The notes beneath the pieces are model-generated. The model made no database searches. It had not been told where the DNA came from and was given only the letters and a program-made list of their open reading frames with translations. From positions 79,227-143,226 of the forward strand of contig NZ_PZJU01000019.1 in assembly GCF_003206715.1 (NCBI RefSeq): a DNA stretch of 64,000 bases, given 5' to 3'. This document shows, piece by piece, positions 27,098-35,567 of this stretch (its first letter is position 1; each line of letters opens with the position of its first letter). Source of the stretch: Salinicola peritrichatus. Lineage in GTDB: Bacteria > Pseudomonadota > Gammaproteobacteria > Pseudomonadales > Halomonadaceae. Made by a program: the position numbers and the translations under genes.

Positions 27098-27749
27098 GCA
27101 TGTACCCCTCGCCGCGCCGAGTCACGATACGCTCGCGTCCGAGCCGGTGACGTAACCTGCCGATGTAGACTTCGACGAGATTGGGCGCTGCAGCGTCCTG
27201 TTCGAGAGCGTAGAGCTGGTCGAGCAAGTGGCGCTTGGAGTGAACGCGATCGGGGTGGCGCATCAGATAGCGCAGCAGCCGAAATTCGGTGGAGGTCAAC
27301 GTTTGCCACTCCTGGTGTGCCAGACTGAACTGCTGGCGTGCCTCGTCGAGACGAATATCGTTGACCTCCAGAAGGGTTGAGAAAGTATGTGCTTGGCGGC
27401 GCAGTAGCGCCTGCAACCGGGCCAGCAACTCTTGTTCGTGATAAGGCTTGGTGACGTAGTCGTCTGCGCCAGCGCGAAGCCCCTCGACCTTGTCCATCCA
27501 GCTATCTCTCGCGGTCAGAATCAGTATCGGCACCGACCATTTAACCCTCCGCCAACCGGCAAGTAGGCTTACCCCCGCGCCGTCTGGTAGACCAAGGTCT
27601 AGAATCACCAGCGTGTAGTCCTCGCTAGCCGATAGCGCGGCTGCCGATTTCATACTGGGCGCAATGTCGGTACGGTAGCCGGCGTCGTCCAGCAGCTCGG
27701 CAAGGCTCTCGGCCAGAAGTTCGTCATCCTCGACGAGTAGGACTTTCAT
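27084..27749 (-). CDS. OmpR-family response regulator of the copper two-component system
   Basis: The 221-residue protein has a receiver domain (acidic VEDDE pocket, phospho-Asp in VILDLGLPDGAG, Lys in YVTKPYHEQELLARLQALLR) and a winged-helix DNA-binding domain (LTSTEFRLLRYLMRHPDRVH, VYIGRLRHRLG, GEGYML). The ATG at 27749 is chosen over a TTG 9 bases upstream. A promoter box with two TTTCAG half-sites lies 48 bases upstream, suggesting autoregulation. Its first 42 codons and promoter are duplicated at 35098-35291. Confidence 0.9.
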   Translation of the reverse strand: MKVLLVEDDELLAESLAELLDDAGYRTDIAPSMKSAAALSASEDYTLVILDLGLPDGAGVSLLAGWRRVKWSVPILILTARDSWMDKVEGLRAGADDYVTKPYHEQELLARLQALLRRQAHTFSTLLEVNDIRLDEARQQFSLAHQEWQTLTSTEFRLLRYLMRHPDRVHSKRHLLDQLYALEQDAAAPNLVEVYIGRLRHRLGRERIVTRRGEGYMLVSA

Positions 27750-27796
27750 TTTTCTCAATGGTCTGTTGGATTTTGCTCGATAGGTTAGACGTGTAG

Positions 27797-27815
27797 CCTG
27801 AAAACTTCCTGAAAG
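27797..27815 (-). promoter_or_regulatory. tandem TTTCAG box upstream of the response-regulator gene
   Basis: It reads CTTTCAGGAAGTTTTCAGG on the coding strand. This direct-repeat box resembles the sites used by PmrA/QseB-type regulators, and the same arrangement stands before copA. Confidence 0.55.
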
Positions 27816-27920
27816 CGTTGGTCACCCAGCTTCCGGGCGATGCCAGTAGCGTCGAGGGCGGGCGATGAAAACCGACTGGCCTCGCTCTTACGCAAGACGA
27901 CTATCACGATTCGTCCGCAC

Positions 27921-28880
27921 TCAGCTGGCTAACCCTACTCCAGCCTCGGTCTCCGGGTCGGCGGCACAGTGCTGCGGCTCGACGGTAACGTGCACCAACG
28001 ATGGGCATCGCGCCTGGATACGCTGCTTGTAGACGGCAGGTGACTTGGGGTCATGCGACACGACCGAGACGATGGCGGCATGAATATTCGGGCCGATGGC
28101 CCAGAGGTGCAGGTCGCTGATTCGTGCGCCATCATTCTCGATGGCTTGTCTGACGCCCTGCTCCAAGTCGCTGCGCTGCTGATCAAGCAGCACGCGGGAG
28201 GTATCCTTTAACAGATGCCATGACCACCGGGTGATGAGTACCGCGCCGACGATACCCATAATCGGGTCCATCCAGTTCCAGCCTGCGTACTTTCCGGCCA
28301 ACAGGGCGGCAATCGCCAACAGCGAGGTCAAGGCATCGGCGAGTACGTGGAAGTAGGCGGCTCGACGATTGTGGTCGTGATGATGTCCATGATGATGGTC
28401 GTGACTATGGCCGTGGTCGTGATTCTCTCCGCCCAGTATCCAGGCCGATACGCTGTTGATGACCAGGCCTATGACGGCCACGAAAATAGCCCCGTTGAAC
28501 GAGATCGCGACCGGGTGGATAAAGCGGTCGATGCTTTCGATCACCATGTACAGTGCGAAACCGGCTAATAGAATGGCGCCGGCGAACCCGCCTAGCGCGT
28601 TGACCTTACCGGTGCCGAATGAGAACTGTGTATTGCCTGCGTTCCGGCGAGCGTATGCATAGGCGAAGGCCGCAATGCCCAGGGCGACGGCATGAGAGCC
28701 CATATGTAGGCCATCGGCCAAAAGCGCCATCGAGCCATAAAGGACACCCGCTAAAATCTCCCAAACCATCATGGCAAGCGTCAGGCCGACGACGATGAGA
28801 GAGCGTGTTTCGCCGGATTGTTTTTGGTCTTGGCCGAAAACGTGATCGTGTTGCCATTCCTCGAGTGGGTGATGATGCAT
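27921..28880 (-). CDS. dmeF: cation diffusion facilitator, DmeF-type Co/Ni exporter
   Basis: The 319-residue protein has six helices of the CDF family, with metal-site motifs ALLADGLHMGSHAVALG and HVLADALTSLLAI (DxxHD-type positions) and a cytosolic His-rich loop between helices 4 and 5 (HDHGHSHDHHHGHHHDHN). The N terminus MHHHPLEEWQHDHVFGQDQK matches DmeF. It starts at 28880, with GGAG 8 bases upstream; an ATG at 28907 has no such site. A C-terminal cytosolic domain (HLWAIGPNIHAAIVSVVSHD) completes it. The usual dmeR repressor gene is not seen next to it. Confidence 0.9.
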   Translation of the reverse strand: MHHHPLEEWQHDHVFGQDQKQSGETRSLIVVGLTLAMMVWEILAGVLYGSMALLADGLHMGSHAVALGIAAFAYAYARRNAGNTQFSFGTGKVNALGGFAGAILLAGFALYMVIESIDRFIHPVAISFNGAIFVAVIGLVINSVSAWILGGENHDHGHSHDHHHGHHHDHNRRAAYFHVLADALTSLLAIAALLAGKYAGWNWMDPIMGIVGAVLITRWSWHLLKDTSRVLLDQQRSDLEQGVRQAIENDGARISDLHLWAIGPNIHAAIVSVVSHDPKSPAVYKQRIQARCPSLVHVTVEPQHCAADPETEAGVGLAS

Positions 28881-29038
28881 TCCGTAGCGCTCCAGATTGA
28901 TGGTCATTACACGATGACCGGCAAGGCGGCCACGTTGGTTTTGTCGATGGTGATGCGCTGGCCTTTATATTGGCAATTGATTTAACGTTATAAATTATTT
29001 GGCATTGTTCTGGGGGCATGCTTTCCCAAGGAGCCGTC

Positions 29039-29116
29039 ATGAATACCTTCGCTCTCTCGAAAGGCTGGCCCAACGTCGCTAATGCCAGTCAGTTAAGCCT
29101 GTTCTCACCCGGCTGA
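29039..29116 (+). CDS. 25-codon orphan reading frame, possible truncated gene start
   Basis: MNTFALSKGWPNVANASQLS ends soon after with LFSPG. AAGGAGCC lies 5 bases before the ATG, stronger than expected by chance. I do not recognise it. It may be a leader peptide or the cut 5' end of a transposase-like gene, because the next gene also has an IS4-like N terminus. Confidence 0.3.
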   Translation: MNTFALSKGWPNVANASQLSLFSPG

Positions 29117-29123
29117 TGATGAG

Positions 29124-29158
29124 ATCTTCCCGTATAAGATCCACGGGTACGGGAAGAT
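29124..29158 (+). promoter_or_regulatory. 11-bp perfect hairpin directly before the next start codon
   Basis: ATCTTCCCGTA, then a 13-base spacer, then TACGGGAAGAT. The right arm contains the GGGAAG that would serve as ribosome-binding site for the ATG at 29161, so the hairpin could block translation. It could instead be an insertion-sequence end. Confidence 0.45.
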
Positions 29159-29160
29159 TC

Positions 29161-29538
29161 ATGCAGTTCAGCGACGCCATTCATGCCATCGCCAAGGTGG
29201 CACCCGACGATTTCTCCAGCCTCTCCGATATACTCTCCCCTGAGCTGATCGATACCTGCCTCGAGCAAGCTACCGGTCACGACTACATGCCCGACGGCCG
29301 CGAACCGCAGTGGCAGAGCACGGTGCGTGAGCACAACAAGCACCGTCTCGGCGAGAGCAGCGAGACTGAATATGTCGAACTGCGCCATCGCCGCGATGGC
29401 GAACTGCCCATGCCGAAGCTGATCCTGCACGCGCTGCAGGTCAATATCCTCGGCGGCCGCCTCCCTGACCCGGAGGACAACGACAAGCGCTATCTGAAAA
29501 TTCCGCTTGATGCCCTGGTGGGCGCTTCTTGGGAGTAA
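29161..29538 (+). CDS. hypothetical protein with IS4-like N terminus
   Basis: The 125-residue product begins MQFSDAIHAIAKVAPDDFSS and continues LSDILSPELIDTCLEQATG, which resembles the start of IS4-family transposases (IS4_N). The remainder (EYVELRHRRDGELPMPKLIL, then NILGGRLPDPEDNDKRYLKI) does not continue as a transposase and is not recognised. It may be a chimera made by a deletion or a genuine small protein. It is separated by about 100 bases from the following two-component genes. Confidence 0.45.
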   Translation: MQFSDAIHAIAKVAPDDFSSLSDILSPELIDTCLEQATGHDYMPDGREPQWQSTVREHNKHRLGESSETEYVELRHRRDGELPMPKLILHALQVNILGGRLPDPEDNDKRYLKIPLDALVGASWE

Positions 29539-29639
29539 GACAGCGCTGCCGTCCGCTCGCTGATCTCATCCTGGCATCATCGGCGCATGTTAGGCTGCGC
29601 CGCGATAGGCTTTCGAGGCAATGAAACAGGGAGATGGGG

Positions 29640-30335
29640 ATGCGCGTACTGCTCGTCGAAGATGACGCACCAGTAGCGGCGGGCGTCGAGGCCGGATTGG
29701 CACTGAGCGACTTCGTGGTCGATACCGTCGCCACGCTGGACGGTGCACGCGGGGCGCTGACCGCGATCGATTACGATGCTGTCGTGCTCGACCGCCGTCT
29801 TCCCGATGGCGATGGCCTGACGCTATTGCAACAGTGGCGTCGGGCGGGTGTTGCCAAGCCAGTGCTGATGCTGACGGCGAAAGATGCCGTGGTCAGCCGT
29901 GTCGAGGGTCTCCAGGGCGGGGCCGACGACTATCTGGTCAAACCGTTCGATCTGGATGAATTGACCGCGAGACTGCAGGCCTTGCTGCGCCGCGCAGCTG
30001 GGCAGGTCGACCGCTCGCTGCGTCATGGCAGTCTGGCGCTGGACCCCGTGGCCCGCAGCGTGACGCTGGATGGTGTGCCGGTGGCGTTGGTACGTCGCGA
30101 ATTGATGTTGCTGGAAGCGCTGATCCGGGCGCGCGGAGGGATACTGAGTACTGATCAATTGAAGGATCGCCTTTACGGCATCGACGACGAGATCGAGAGC
30201 AACGCGCTCAACGTGCATATCTATCAGCTGCGTCGTAAGTTGGGGCACCATGTGATCGAGACGGTCCGGGGAGTCGGTTATCGTCTCGGCGCCCTCCCCA
30301 CCAATACGCCATCCCATGGCAGCACGCCATCATGA
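29640..30335 (+). CDS. OmpR-family response regulator, second two-component system
   Basis: The 231-residue regulator has a receiver domain (MRVLLVEDDAPVAAG, phospho-Asp in AVVLDRRLPDGDG, Lys in YLVKPFDLDELTARLQALLR) and a winged-helix domain (LVRRELMLLEALIRARGGIL, ALNVHIYQLRRKLG, ETVRGVGYRLG). AGGGAG 6 bases upstream favours the ATG at 29640 over one at 29634. The stop overlaps the kinase start by 4 bases. Similar to QseB/PmrA; the signal is unknown. Confidence 0.9.
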   Translation: MRVLLVEDDAPVAAGVEAGLALSDFVVDTVATLDGARGALTAIDYDAVVLDRRLPDGDGLTLLQQWRRAGVAKPVLMLTAKDAVVSRVEGLQGGADDYLVKPFDLDELTARLQALLRRAAGQVDRSLRHGSLALDPVARSVTLDGVPVALVRRELMLLEALIRARGGILSTDQLKDRLYGIDDEIESNALNVHIYQLRRKLGHHVIETVRGVGYRLGALPTNTPSHGSTPS

Positions 30336-31636
30336 GTCTGCGCCTGCGCCTCGTCGCCACGCTGGGGATCACATTGATGCTGCTGTGGGGAATCACGACG
30401 GCGTGGTCGATGCGCGATCTGTCGACCCAGCTAGAGCGCTCGCTGGATCAGCGCCTGGCACAATCGGCGCGCATGGTGGCAGGCTTGCTAGATCATGCGC
30501 CAGCGGCGGGGTGGAACGGCGAGAAAGGCGAAACCTCTTCCAACGCCGCGCTCGATGGTGTTGCCTGTCGCATTTCTTCGCTGCGCGGAGAGGTAGTTGC
30601 CGGCACGCACCCGGACATGAACGACGTTCTTTCGGTCAATGACGAGGGTTACAGCTATCGCTACTACAATGAGCAGCGCTGGCGTGTCTACACCCTGGTC
30701 GATGATGACAAGCGAATCACCGTGGCGGATCGTTTGCAGGAGCGGGAGTCGCTGTTGGCGCAAGTTCGCCGCGCGGCGTTCTATCCGTTTCTGCTCGCGC
30801 TGATCGGCAGTCTCGTTGCGCTGTGGTGGGGCGTGACTCGTGGGCTATCGCCAGTTTCGAAGCTACAGCGGCGACTGATCTTGCGCGATCATGATGACCT
30901 CTCGGCATTGCCCGTCCGTGGGCTGCCAAGAGAAATAAGGCCGTTGATCGATGGTTTTAACGCCTTGCTTGCACGAACTCGGCGCATGCTCGAGCTGGAA
31001 CAACGTTTCACCGACGATGCGGCTCACGAGTTGCGCACGCCCTTGACCGCCATTCGCACCCATCTCCAGATCGCACGACGCGTCGACGGCGATCCCCGCC
31101 GGGAAGCGATGCAACAGGCCGAGGCAGGCGTGGGGCGGCTAACGAAAACGCTCGATCAGTTGCTTTTGCTGGCCCGCATGGAGAGTGATGAGATCACGCG
31201 GGGGAGCCTTGACCCCACGCCCCTCGCCGAGGCGCTGGAAACCGCGATGGTGGAAACCGGCAGCCATGATCGCTGCCACTGGAACGAGCCGGTAAACCGT
31301 ATCCACGTGGAGTTATCCGAGGCGCTGCTGGTGATTGCGCTGCGTAATCTGCTCGAGAACGCGATGCGCCATGGTTTGCCTGGCGGGCCGATCGAAATCG
31401 AGGCGCATGAAACGAATGGTGTGGCGGTAATCGACATCATCAACCAGGGAGAAGCCATTCCATCCGAACAGCTCGCCCACCTGACGGAGCGGTTTCATCG
31501 CGGGAATCACCCTCAGGGCAGCGGTCTCGGGCTCTCCATCGTCGAAGCGATCGTCACCCGTGCCGGTGGCCGAGTGACGTTCGCATCCGGAGACGGCGTC
31601 GGGCTACGGGTGACGCTCTCGTTACCTTCGACTTGA
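30332..31636 (+). CDS. QseC/PmrB-like sensor histidine kinase
   Basis: The 434-residue protein has a helix at residues 8-28, a periplasmic domain, a second helix (FYPFLLALIGSLVALWWGVT) and a HAMP region. The His box is TDDAAHELRTPLTAIRTHLQ, with N box RNLLENAMRHGLPGG and G box GSGLGLSIVEAIVTRAGG. It forms an operon with the response regulator before it. Placement between dmeF and a thiol-redox pair suggests metal or envelope-stress sensing, without direct proof. Confidence 0.9.
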   Translation: MSLRLRLVATLGITLMLLWGITTAWSMRDLSTQLERSLDQRLAQSARMVAGLLDHAPAAGWNGEKGETSSNAALDGVACRISSLRGEVVAGTHPDMNDVLSVNDEGYSYRYYNEQRWRVYTLVDDDKRITVADRLQERESLLAQVRRAAFYPFLLALIGSLVALWWGVTRGLSPVSKLQRRLILRDHDDLSALPVRGLPREIRPLIDGFNALLARTRRMLELEQRFTDDAAHELRTPLTAIRTHLQIARRVDGDPRREAMQQAEAGVGRLTKTLDQLLLLARMESDEITRGSLDPTPLAEALETAMVETGSHDRCHWNEPVNRIHVELSEALLVIALRNLLENAMRHGLPGGPIEIEAHETNGVAVIDIINQGEAIPSEQLAHLTERFHRGNHPQGSGLGLSIVEAIVTRAGGRVTFASGDGVGLRVTLSLPST

Positions 31637-32114
31637 GTTGCCGTCGGGTTGATCTCTTTTTGAGGCGCCGAAACGTTCGGGGCGACAGATTCCTGGATGA
31701 TTGATTCCTGGTCGATATATTTCAGGGTGCGAAAGGTCAGGGCGAGATAGCTCAGGGCGCGGCGCTACCCATGACGGCGCGCAGCTTGTCCGGCCTGGGC
31801 GCCCCCATGGCCTTGTGTACCTCGCCATCGCTGTCCTGGTTGAAGGTCACGGGGGGCCGTAAAGTTGTCCATCGCGCATCGTCTGCGTGTTGTCGCTTAC
31901 CCACTGCTCGCTTTGATCATTGCCTTCGTTGTTTGGCATGGCGCCAGTACGATAGTGCTCGGCGATCGCGCCGCCAGGGTTATCCGCGCTGAGAAGCGAT
32001 GCCGGCGCCGAGGATTAGCGCGAGCCGCAGTGATGTCATGCGAAGATTATGGAAGGGCATGCGTGTCGTCTCCAAGTTGGAAGATAAGGGTTTGGCAAGG
32101 TCAGAGGTGGAAAA
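31637..32114. other. decayed region between kinase and thioredoxin genes
   Basis: No intact gene is visible. On the minus strand about 31754-31862 encodes a protein-like tail (VTFNQDSDGEVHKAMGAPRP, then DKLRAVMGSAAP-stop) lacking its front. On the plus strand, 31865-31990 begins a membrane-like frame (HRLRVVAYPLLALIIAFVVW) that loses sense after about 40 codons. A 15-bp tandem repeat lies at 31670-31759. The mixture reads as a scar of past rearrangement. Confidence 0.5.
31670..31759 (-). repeat. six degenerate 15-bp tandem repeats
   Basis: The minus strand has six consecutive 15-base units, for example CGCCCTGAGCTATCT, CGCCCTGACCTTTCG, CACCCTGAAATATAT. In the open frame they translate to five-residue steps RPELS-RPDLS-HPEIY, then RPGIN-HPGIC-RPERF. 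The frame lacks a convincing start, so a coding role is uncertain. Confidence 0.6.
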
Positions 32115-32939
32115 TCAGGGTTCGAGTCGCTCGAGGCTGCGATCAAGCGTGGCGCGAGAAAGCTCGCCGAAGTGGGTGTCGATAAGCGTACCCTCCGCGT
32201 CGTAATAGAGCGTGGTCGGCATGGCTACGGCGCCGACCTTCTTGCCAAACGCCATGTCTGGATCCCGATAGACGTGGTCGAGCGTGAGAGACTCTCGTTG
32301 CAGAAAAGTATTGACCGCGCCGACACTTTCGCCCTGGTTGACGAATACGAACATCACGTCGTTGTGCTCTTGCTGGGCCTGTTCCAGCATCGGCATCTCG
32401 CGACGACATGGAGGACACCAGCTCGCCCAGACGTTGACCACCATAGGCCGGTGGGCTCCACGTTGGATATCAGGAAGTGCGATGCGGTTACTGTCGAGCA
32501 TGACTAAAGGCGTAGTGGGAATCGTCGCGCTGCCTGGGGCCATCAGTGCTAGTGCGCCAGCCGTCAGTGTCCACACTAGCGCGCCTGAAAAGACCGCAGC
32601 GCCCAGCGGACGGCGTTCATCGGGATGGCGCCAGAGACGCCAGGTCAGATAGACGAAGGCGATGGCAAGGCCAGCTAGCGGTTCGAAGCCGCGGTCTCGG
32701 ATATCCAGCCAGGACCAGAACGTGTCGTAGCTCTCCCAGTAGCGAGCGACGAAAACGATCCGCGCCCCGACAAGGCCCATGAATAAGACGTTGAACAAAT
32801 GATCGCCGACACTGATCTTTCGGCGGCGGCCAACCCAGGCGCCGACGATCAGCGCGACGACCATTGACAAGACCAGCAAGAGCTGTCCCAGGCTCAGGCC
32901 TAGCGAGCCGATGGCAATGCTGCGATCCAGCGCGTTCAT
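32115..32939 (-). CDS. TlpA-family thioredoxin with Lgt-like membrane domain
   Basis: The 274-residue protein has four N-terminal helices (residues about 15-135). Their motifs WVGRRRKISVGDHLFNVLFM and GLVGARIVFVARYWESYDTF recall the Lgt membrane core. A periplasmic thioredoxin domain follows, with the active site NVWASWCPPCRREMPMLEQA near residue 175 and a cis-Pro region (VGAVAMPTTLYYDAEG). It overlaps dsbD by 4 bases, so it probably receives electrons from DsbD to reduce periplasmic disulfides, useful when copper oxidises thiols. Confidence 0.85.
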   Translation of the reverse strand: MNALDRSIAIGSLGLSLGQLLLVLSMVVALIVGAWVGRRRKISVGDHLFNVLFMGLVGARIVFVARYWESYDTFWSWLDIRDRGFEPLAGLAIAFVYLTWRLWRHPDERRPLGAAVFSGALVWTLTAGALALMAPGSATIPTTPLVMLDSNRIALPDIQRGAHRPMVVNVWASWCPPCRREMPMLEQAQQEHNDVMFVFVNQGESVGAVNTFLQRESLTLDHVYRDPDMAFGKKVGAVAMPTTLYYDAEGTLIDTHFGELSRATLDRSLERLEP

Positions 32940-34885
32940 GTGTTACTCCCAGTCGTATCGTTGGTGGTTCGCCGGGCTTGATCGAAGCGCTCGAGAAACG
33001 CCTCAGCATCCAGTTCACCGATGATCCTAGCGTTTCGCCGCTCCTGGCCGTCCGGACCGAACCACATCAGTGTCGGTGGGCCGACGACGTTGAATTTCTG
33101 CATGATGACCTTATCTGAAGCATCATAGTCGGTGACATCGATACTCAACCGCTGCACGTCCTGGAGTTCGTTCTTGACGGTCGGATCGCCGAACACTTCT
33201 CGTTTGATCACTTCACAGGACACACACCAGTCGGCGGTGAATTCAACCAATGTCATCTGACCGTTGTTGGCGGCTGCCTGGACACGACGTTCGAGCGTAG
33301 TCAGGTCTTCGACGCCATCGAATGCGATAGGTCCGGACTCGTTGGTGTCTTTAGAGGTCGTTTCCCCTCCGCTCACGACGTAGACCGACAGTGGTCGCCA
33401 CGGATCAGTGGTGCCTCCGGCAGCGCCAATCAGGACCAGTGAGCTCCACAGACCGATGATCGCAGCGCTGGCAATCGCGACCTGGGAAATGCAACTCGTG
33501 GTGTTGCCACGTGCAAGGGCCACAAGAGATACCGCGAAGCCCAATCCCAGCGCACCCCACAAGCCGAGAACAATGGAGTCGGGGATGACCCGGGCGGCGA
33601 ACCAAATCGCCATTCCCAGCAGTACGAAGCCGAAAATGCCCTTGACACGGTTCATCCAGGCACCGGGCTTGGGTAGCAACCGGCTACCAGCGGTGCCGAT
33701 CACTACCAATGGGGTGCCCATGCCGAGACCCAGGGCAAGTAGTGCGGCGCCACCAAGCCACGGATTGCCCGTCTCCGCGATGAAGAGCAGGGCGCCAGCC
33801 AGCGGCGCGGTCATGCAGGGGCCCACTAGCAGAGCGGAGAGAACGCCCATGACAGCAACGCCCTTGAATCGCCCGCCGCGCTGTTTCGATAGCCCGGCAT
33901 CCAGGCGTCGACGTAACGCTCTCGGCAGTTCGAGTTCGAAGACACCGAACATGGCGAGTGCCAGCACTACGAACAGGACCGAGAAGATGCTGATGAACCA
34001 GACGTTCTGGAACAGCATCTGCAGATTGGCTCCGGCCATGGCGGCGGCAACGCCCAGCGCGGCGTAGGCGGCGGCCATGGGCAGGACATAGGCGAGAGAG
34101 AGTGCGAAACCGGATGTCCGCCGAGTCTCTTCGCTGCGGCGTTGGGCGACGATCAGGCTTGAGAGGATCGGAGCCATCGGCAATACGCAGGGTGTGAAGG
34201 TCAACAGCAGGCCCATGCCGAAGAAGGCGGCCAGTGTCCAGACCCAGTTACCGCCAACCAGTTGTGCTGCCAATTGTTGATCTTCCGCCATCGTTGCTCC
34301 TGCCTGGGTGGCGGGGCCCGATGCGGTAGGTGATGATGTTGTGGATGACGCAAAGGGAGCGTTCGGGGCAGCGGGCGACGCGTTCGTTGCCGAGCCGTTC
34401 GTCGTTGCTGTGTCGTTCCCCGAGTCGCCGACGACAGGTTCCAGGTCGAAGGTCCGCTGTTGGGGCGGATAGCAGAGACCGGCATCGGCGCAACCCTGCC
34501 AATGAAGGGTAATGGTATCGGCATCGCCGGGTCGAGTGGTCATGCTCAATGCGTGACGGTAGATCTCGGAGCGGCCGAAGTACTCGTCTTCGATAGTCTC
34601 CCCGTCAGGTATATCGAGCGATAGCTCGCTGTCTCCCGCTTCCGCAGAGAAGCTGTGGCGGTAGAGGTAGTAACCGGGTTCGATCTGCCAATCGATCTCC
34701 AGTGCGTCGCCGTCCTGTGACAACGTGGGTTCGAAGGCCTGATCCGGGGGGAGAAACTCATCTTGTTGCCCGAATGGATCCTGGGCCATGGCCAACGTGG
34801 CGACGCTGAATAAGGCCAGCATCAGTAGCCATCGCACGAGCTTCGATCGTATAAGGCCGAGCCCTGCCTTCATCCCTGGTCGCAT
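32936..34885 (-). CDS. dsbD: thiol:disulfide interchange protein DsbD
   Basis: The 649-residue inner-membrane protein carries electrons from cytosolic thioredoxin to the periplasm. Domains in order: signal peptide, N-terminal alpha domain (DGETIEDEYFGRSEIYRHAL, HWQGCADAGLCYPPQ), eight-helix beta domain with its two cysteines (TFTPCVLPMAPILSSLIVAQ and LLVGPCMTAPLAGALLF), and a C-terminal thioredoxin-like domain (FTADWCVSCEVIKREVFGDP). The ATG at 34885 has AGGAG 7 bases upstream. A cut relative of this gene occurs at 41863. Confidence 0.95.
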   Translation of the reverse strand: MRPGMKAGLGLIRSKLVRWLLMLALFSVATLAMAQDPFGQQDEFLPPDQAFEPTLSQDGDALEIDWQIEPGYYLYRHSFSAEAGDSELSLDIPDGETIEDEYFGRSEIYRHALSMTTRPGDADTITLHWQGCADAGLCYPPQQRTFDLEPVVGDSGNDTATTNGSATNASPAAPNAPFASSTTSSPTASGPATQAGATMAEDQQLAAQLVGGNWVWTLAAFFGMGLLLTFTPCVLPMAPILSSLIVAQRRSEETRRTSGFALSLAYVLPMAAAYAALGVAAAMAGANLQMLFQNVWFISIFSVLFVVLALAMFGVFELELPRALRRRLDAGLSKQRGGRFKGVAVMGVLSALLVGPCMTAPLAGALLFIAETGNPWLGGAALLALGLGMGTPLVVIGTAGSRLLPKPGAWMNRVKGIFGFVLLGMAIWFAARVIPDSIVLGLWGALGLGFAVSLVALARGNTTSCISQVAIASAAIIGLWSSLVLIGAAGGTTDPWRPLSVYVVSGGETTSKDTNESGPIAFDGVEDLTTLERRVQAAANNGQMTLVEFTADWCVSCEVIKREVFGDPTVKNELQDVQRLSIDVTDYDASDKVIMQKFNVVGPPTLMWFGPDGQERRNARIIGELDAEAFLERFDQARRTTNDTTGSNT

Positions 34886-35097
34886 TTCCCACACTCCTGA
34901 TTCGGTGCCGGCTAGGATGATCCATGGGGATGAGCTGAAAATGAATCTCTATTGCCGTCTCTGTTCTAGATGTGTATTCGTAAAAAGAAATGTCGATCCC
35001 GGTGTCGAGCCGTCCAGTCGGGCCTGAGTGCGGTGTTGGCTTTGGGAAGGTACGGGTTCGTGACCACCTCTCTGAAGGTGCTCGGACGTCGACGTCG

Positions 35098-35226
35098 TTA
35101 GCCGGTCAGCGGCGCGGCTGTCGATCTCATGCTGGGCGCGATGTCGGTACGATAGCCGGCGTCGTCCAGCAGCTCGGCAAGGCTCTCGGCCAGAAGTTCG
35201 TCATCCTCGACGAGTAGAACTTTCAT
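35098..35226 (-). pseudogene. duplicated 5' fragment of the copper response-regulator gene
   Basis: The first 42 codons (MKVLLVEDDELLAESLAELL and following) are nearly identical to the regulator at 27084-27749, including its upstream leader and box, and then break off into PLTG-stop. About 190 bp are duplicated. The piece marks a segmental duplication or recombination endpoint between the dsbD operon and the IS5 element. Confidence 0.85.
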
Positions 35227-35272
35227 TTTCTCAACGGCCTGTTGGGCTTTGTCCGATAGATTAGACACGCAG

Positions 35273-35291
35273 CCTGAAAACTTCCTGAAAG
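35273..35291 (-). promoter_or_regulatory. third copy of the tandem TTTCAG box
   Basis: It is the same 19-base sequence as the box at 27797 (CTTTCAGGAAGTTTTCAGG on the minus strand), carried over with the duplicated gene fragment. It no longer drives an intact gene and may titrate the regulator. Confidence 0.5.
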
Positions 35292-35567
35292 CGTGAGCAG
35301 CATTCCATCGCTCAGCGCTAGCTATATGCAGACTCGACTGCTCCGCATCATCAGCTCTCACGATCAGAGAGTGGTGAGCGAGCTCAATGGTACGGATTAG
35401 GATCGGGAATCTTCTCGTCGATAAAGGAGACTGGATCGGGATTCGCGCATTACGTTACCGTGTTCTGGTCATATTAGGGAAACGCTGCATAATCCCCCCG
35501 CAACTGCCTGATCGCCACCGGCGGGGTAAAATCTAACCATCCCGCCACCGTCTGACAGAGCTATCCG

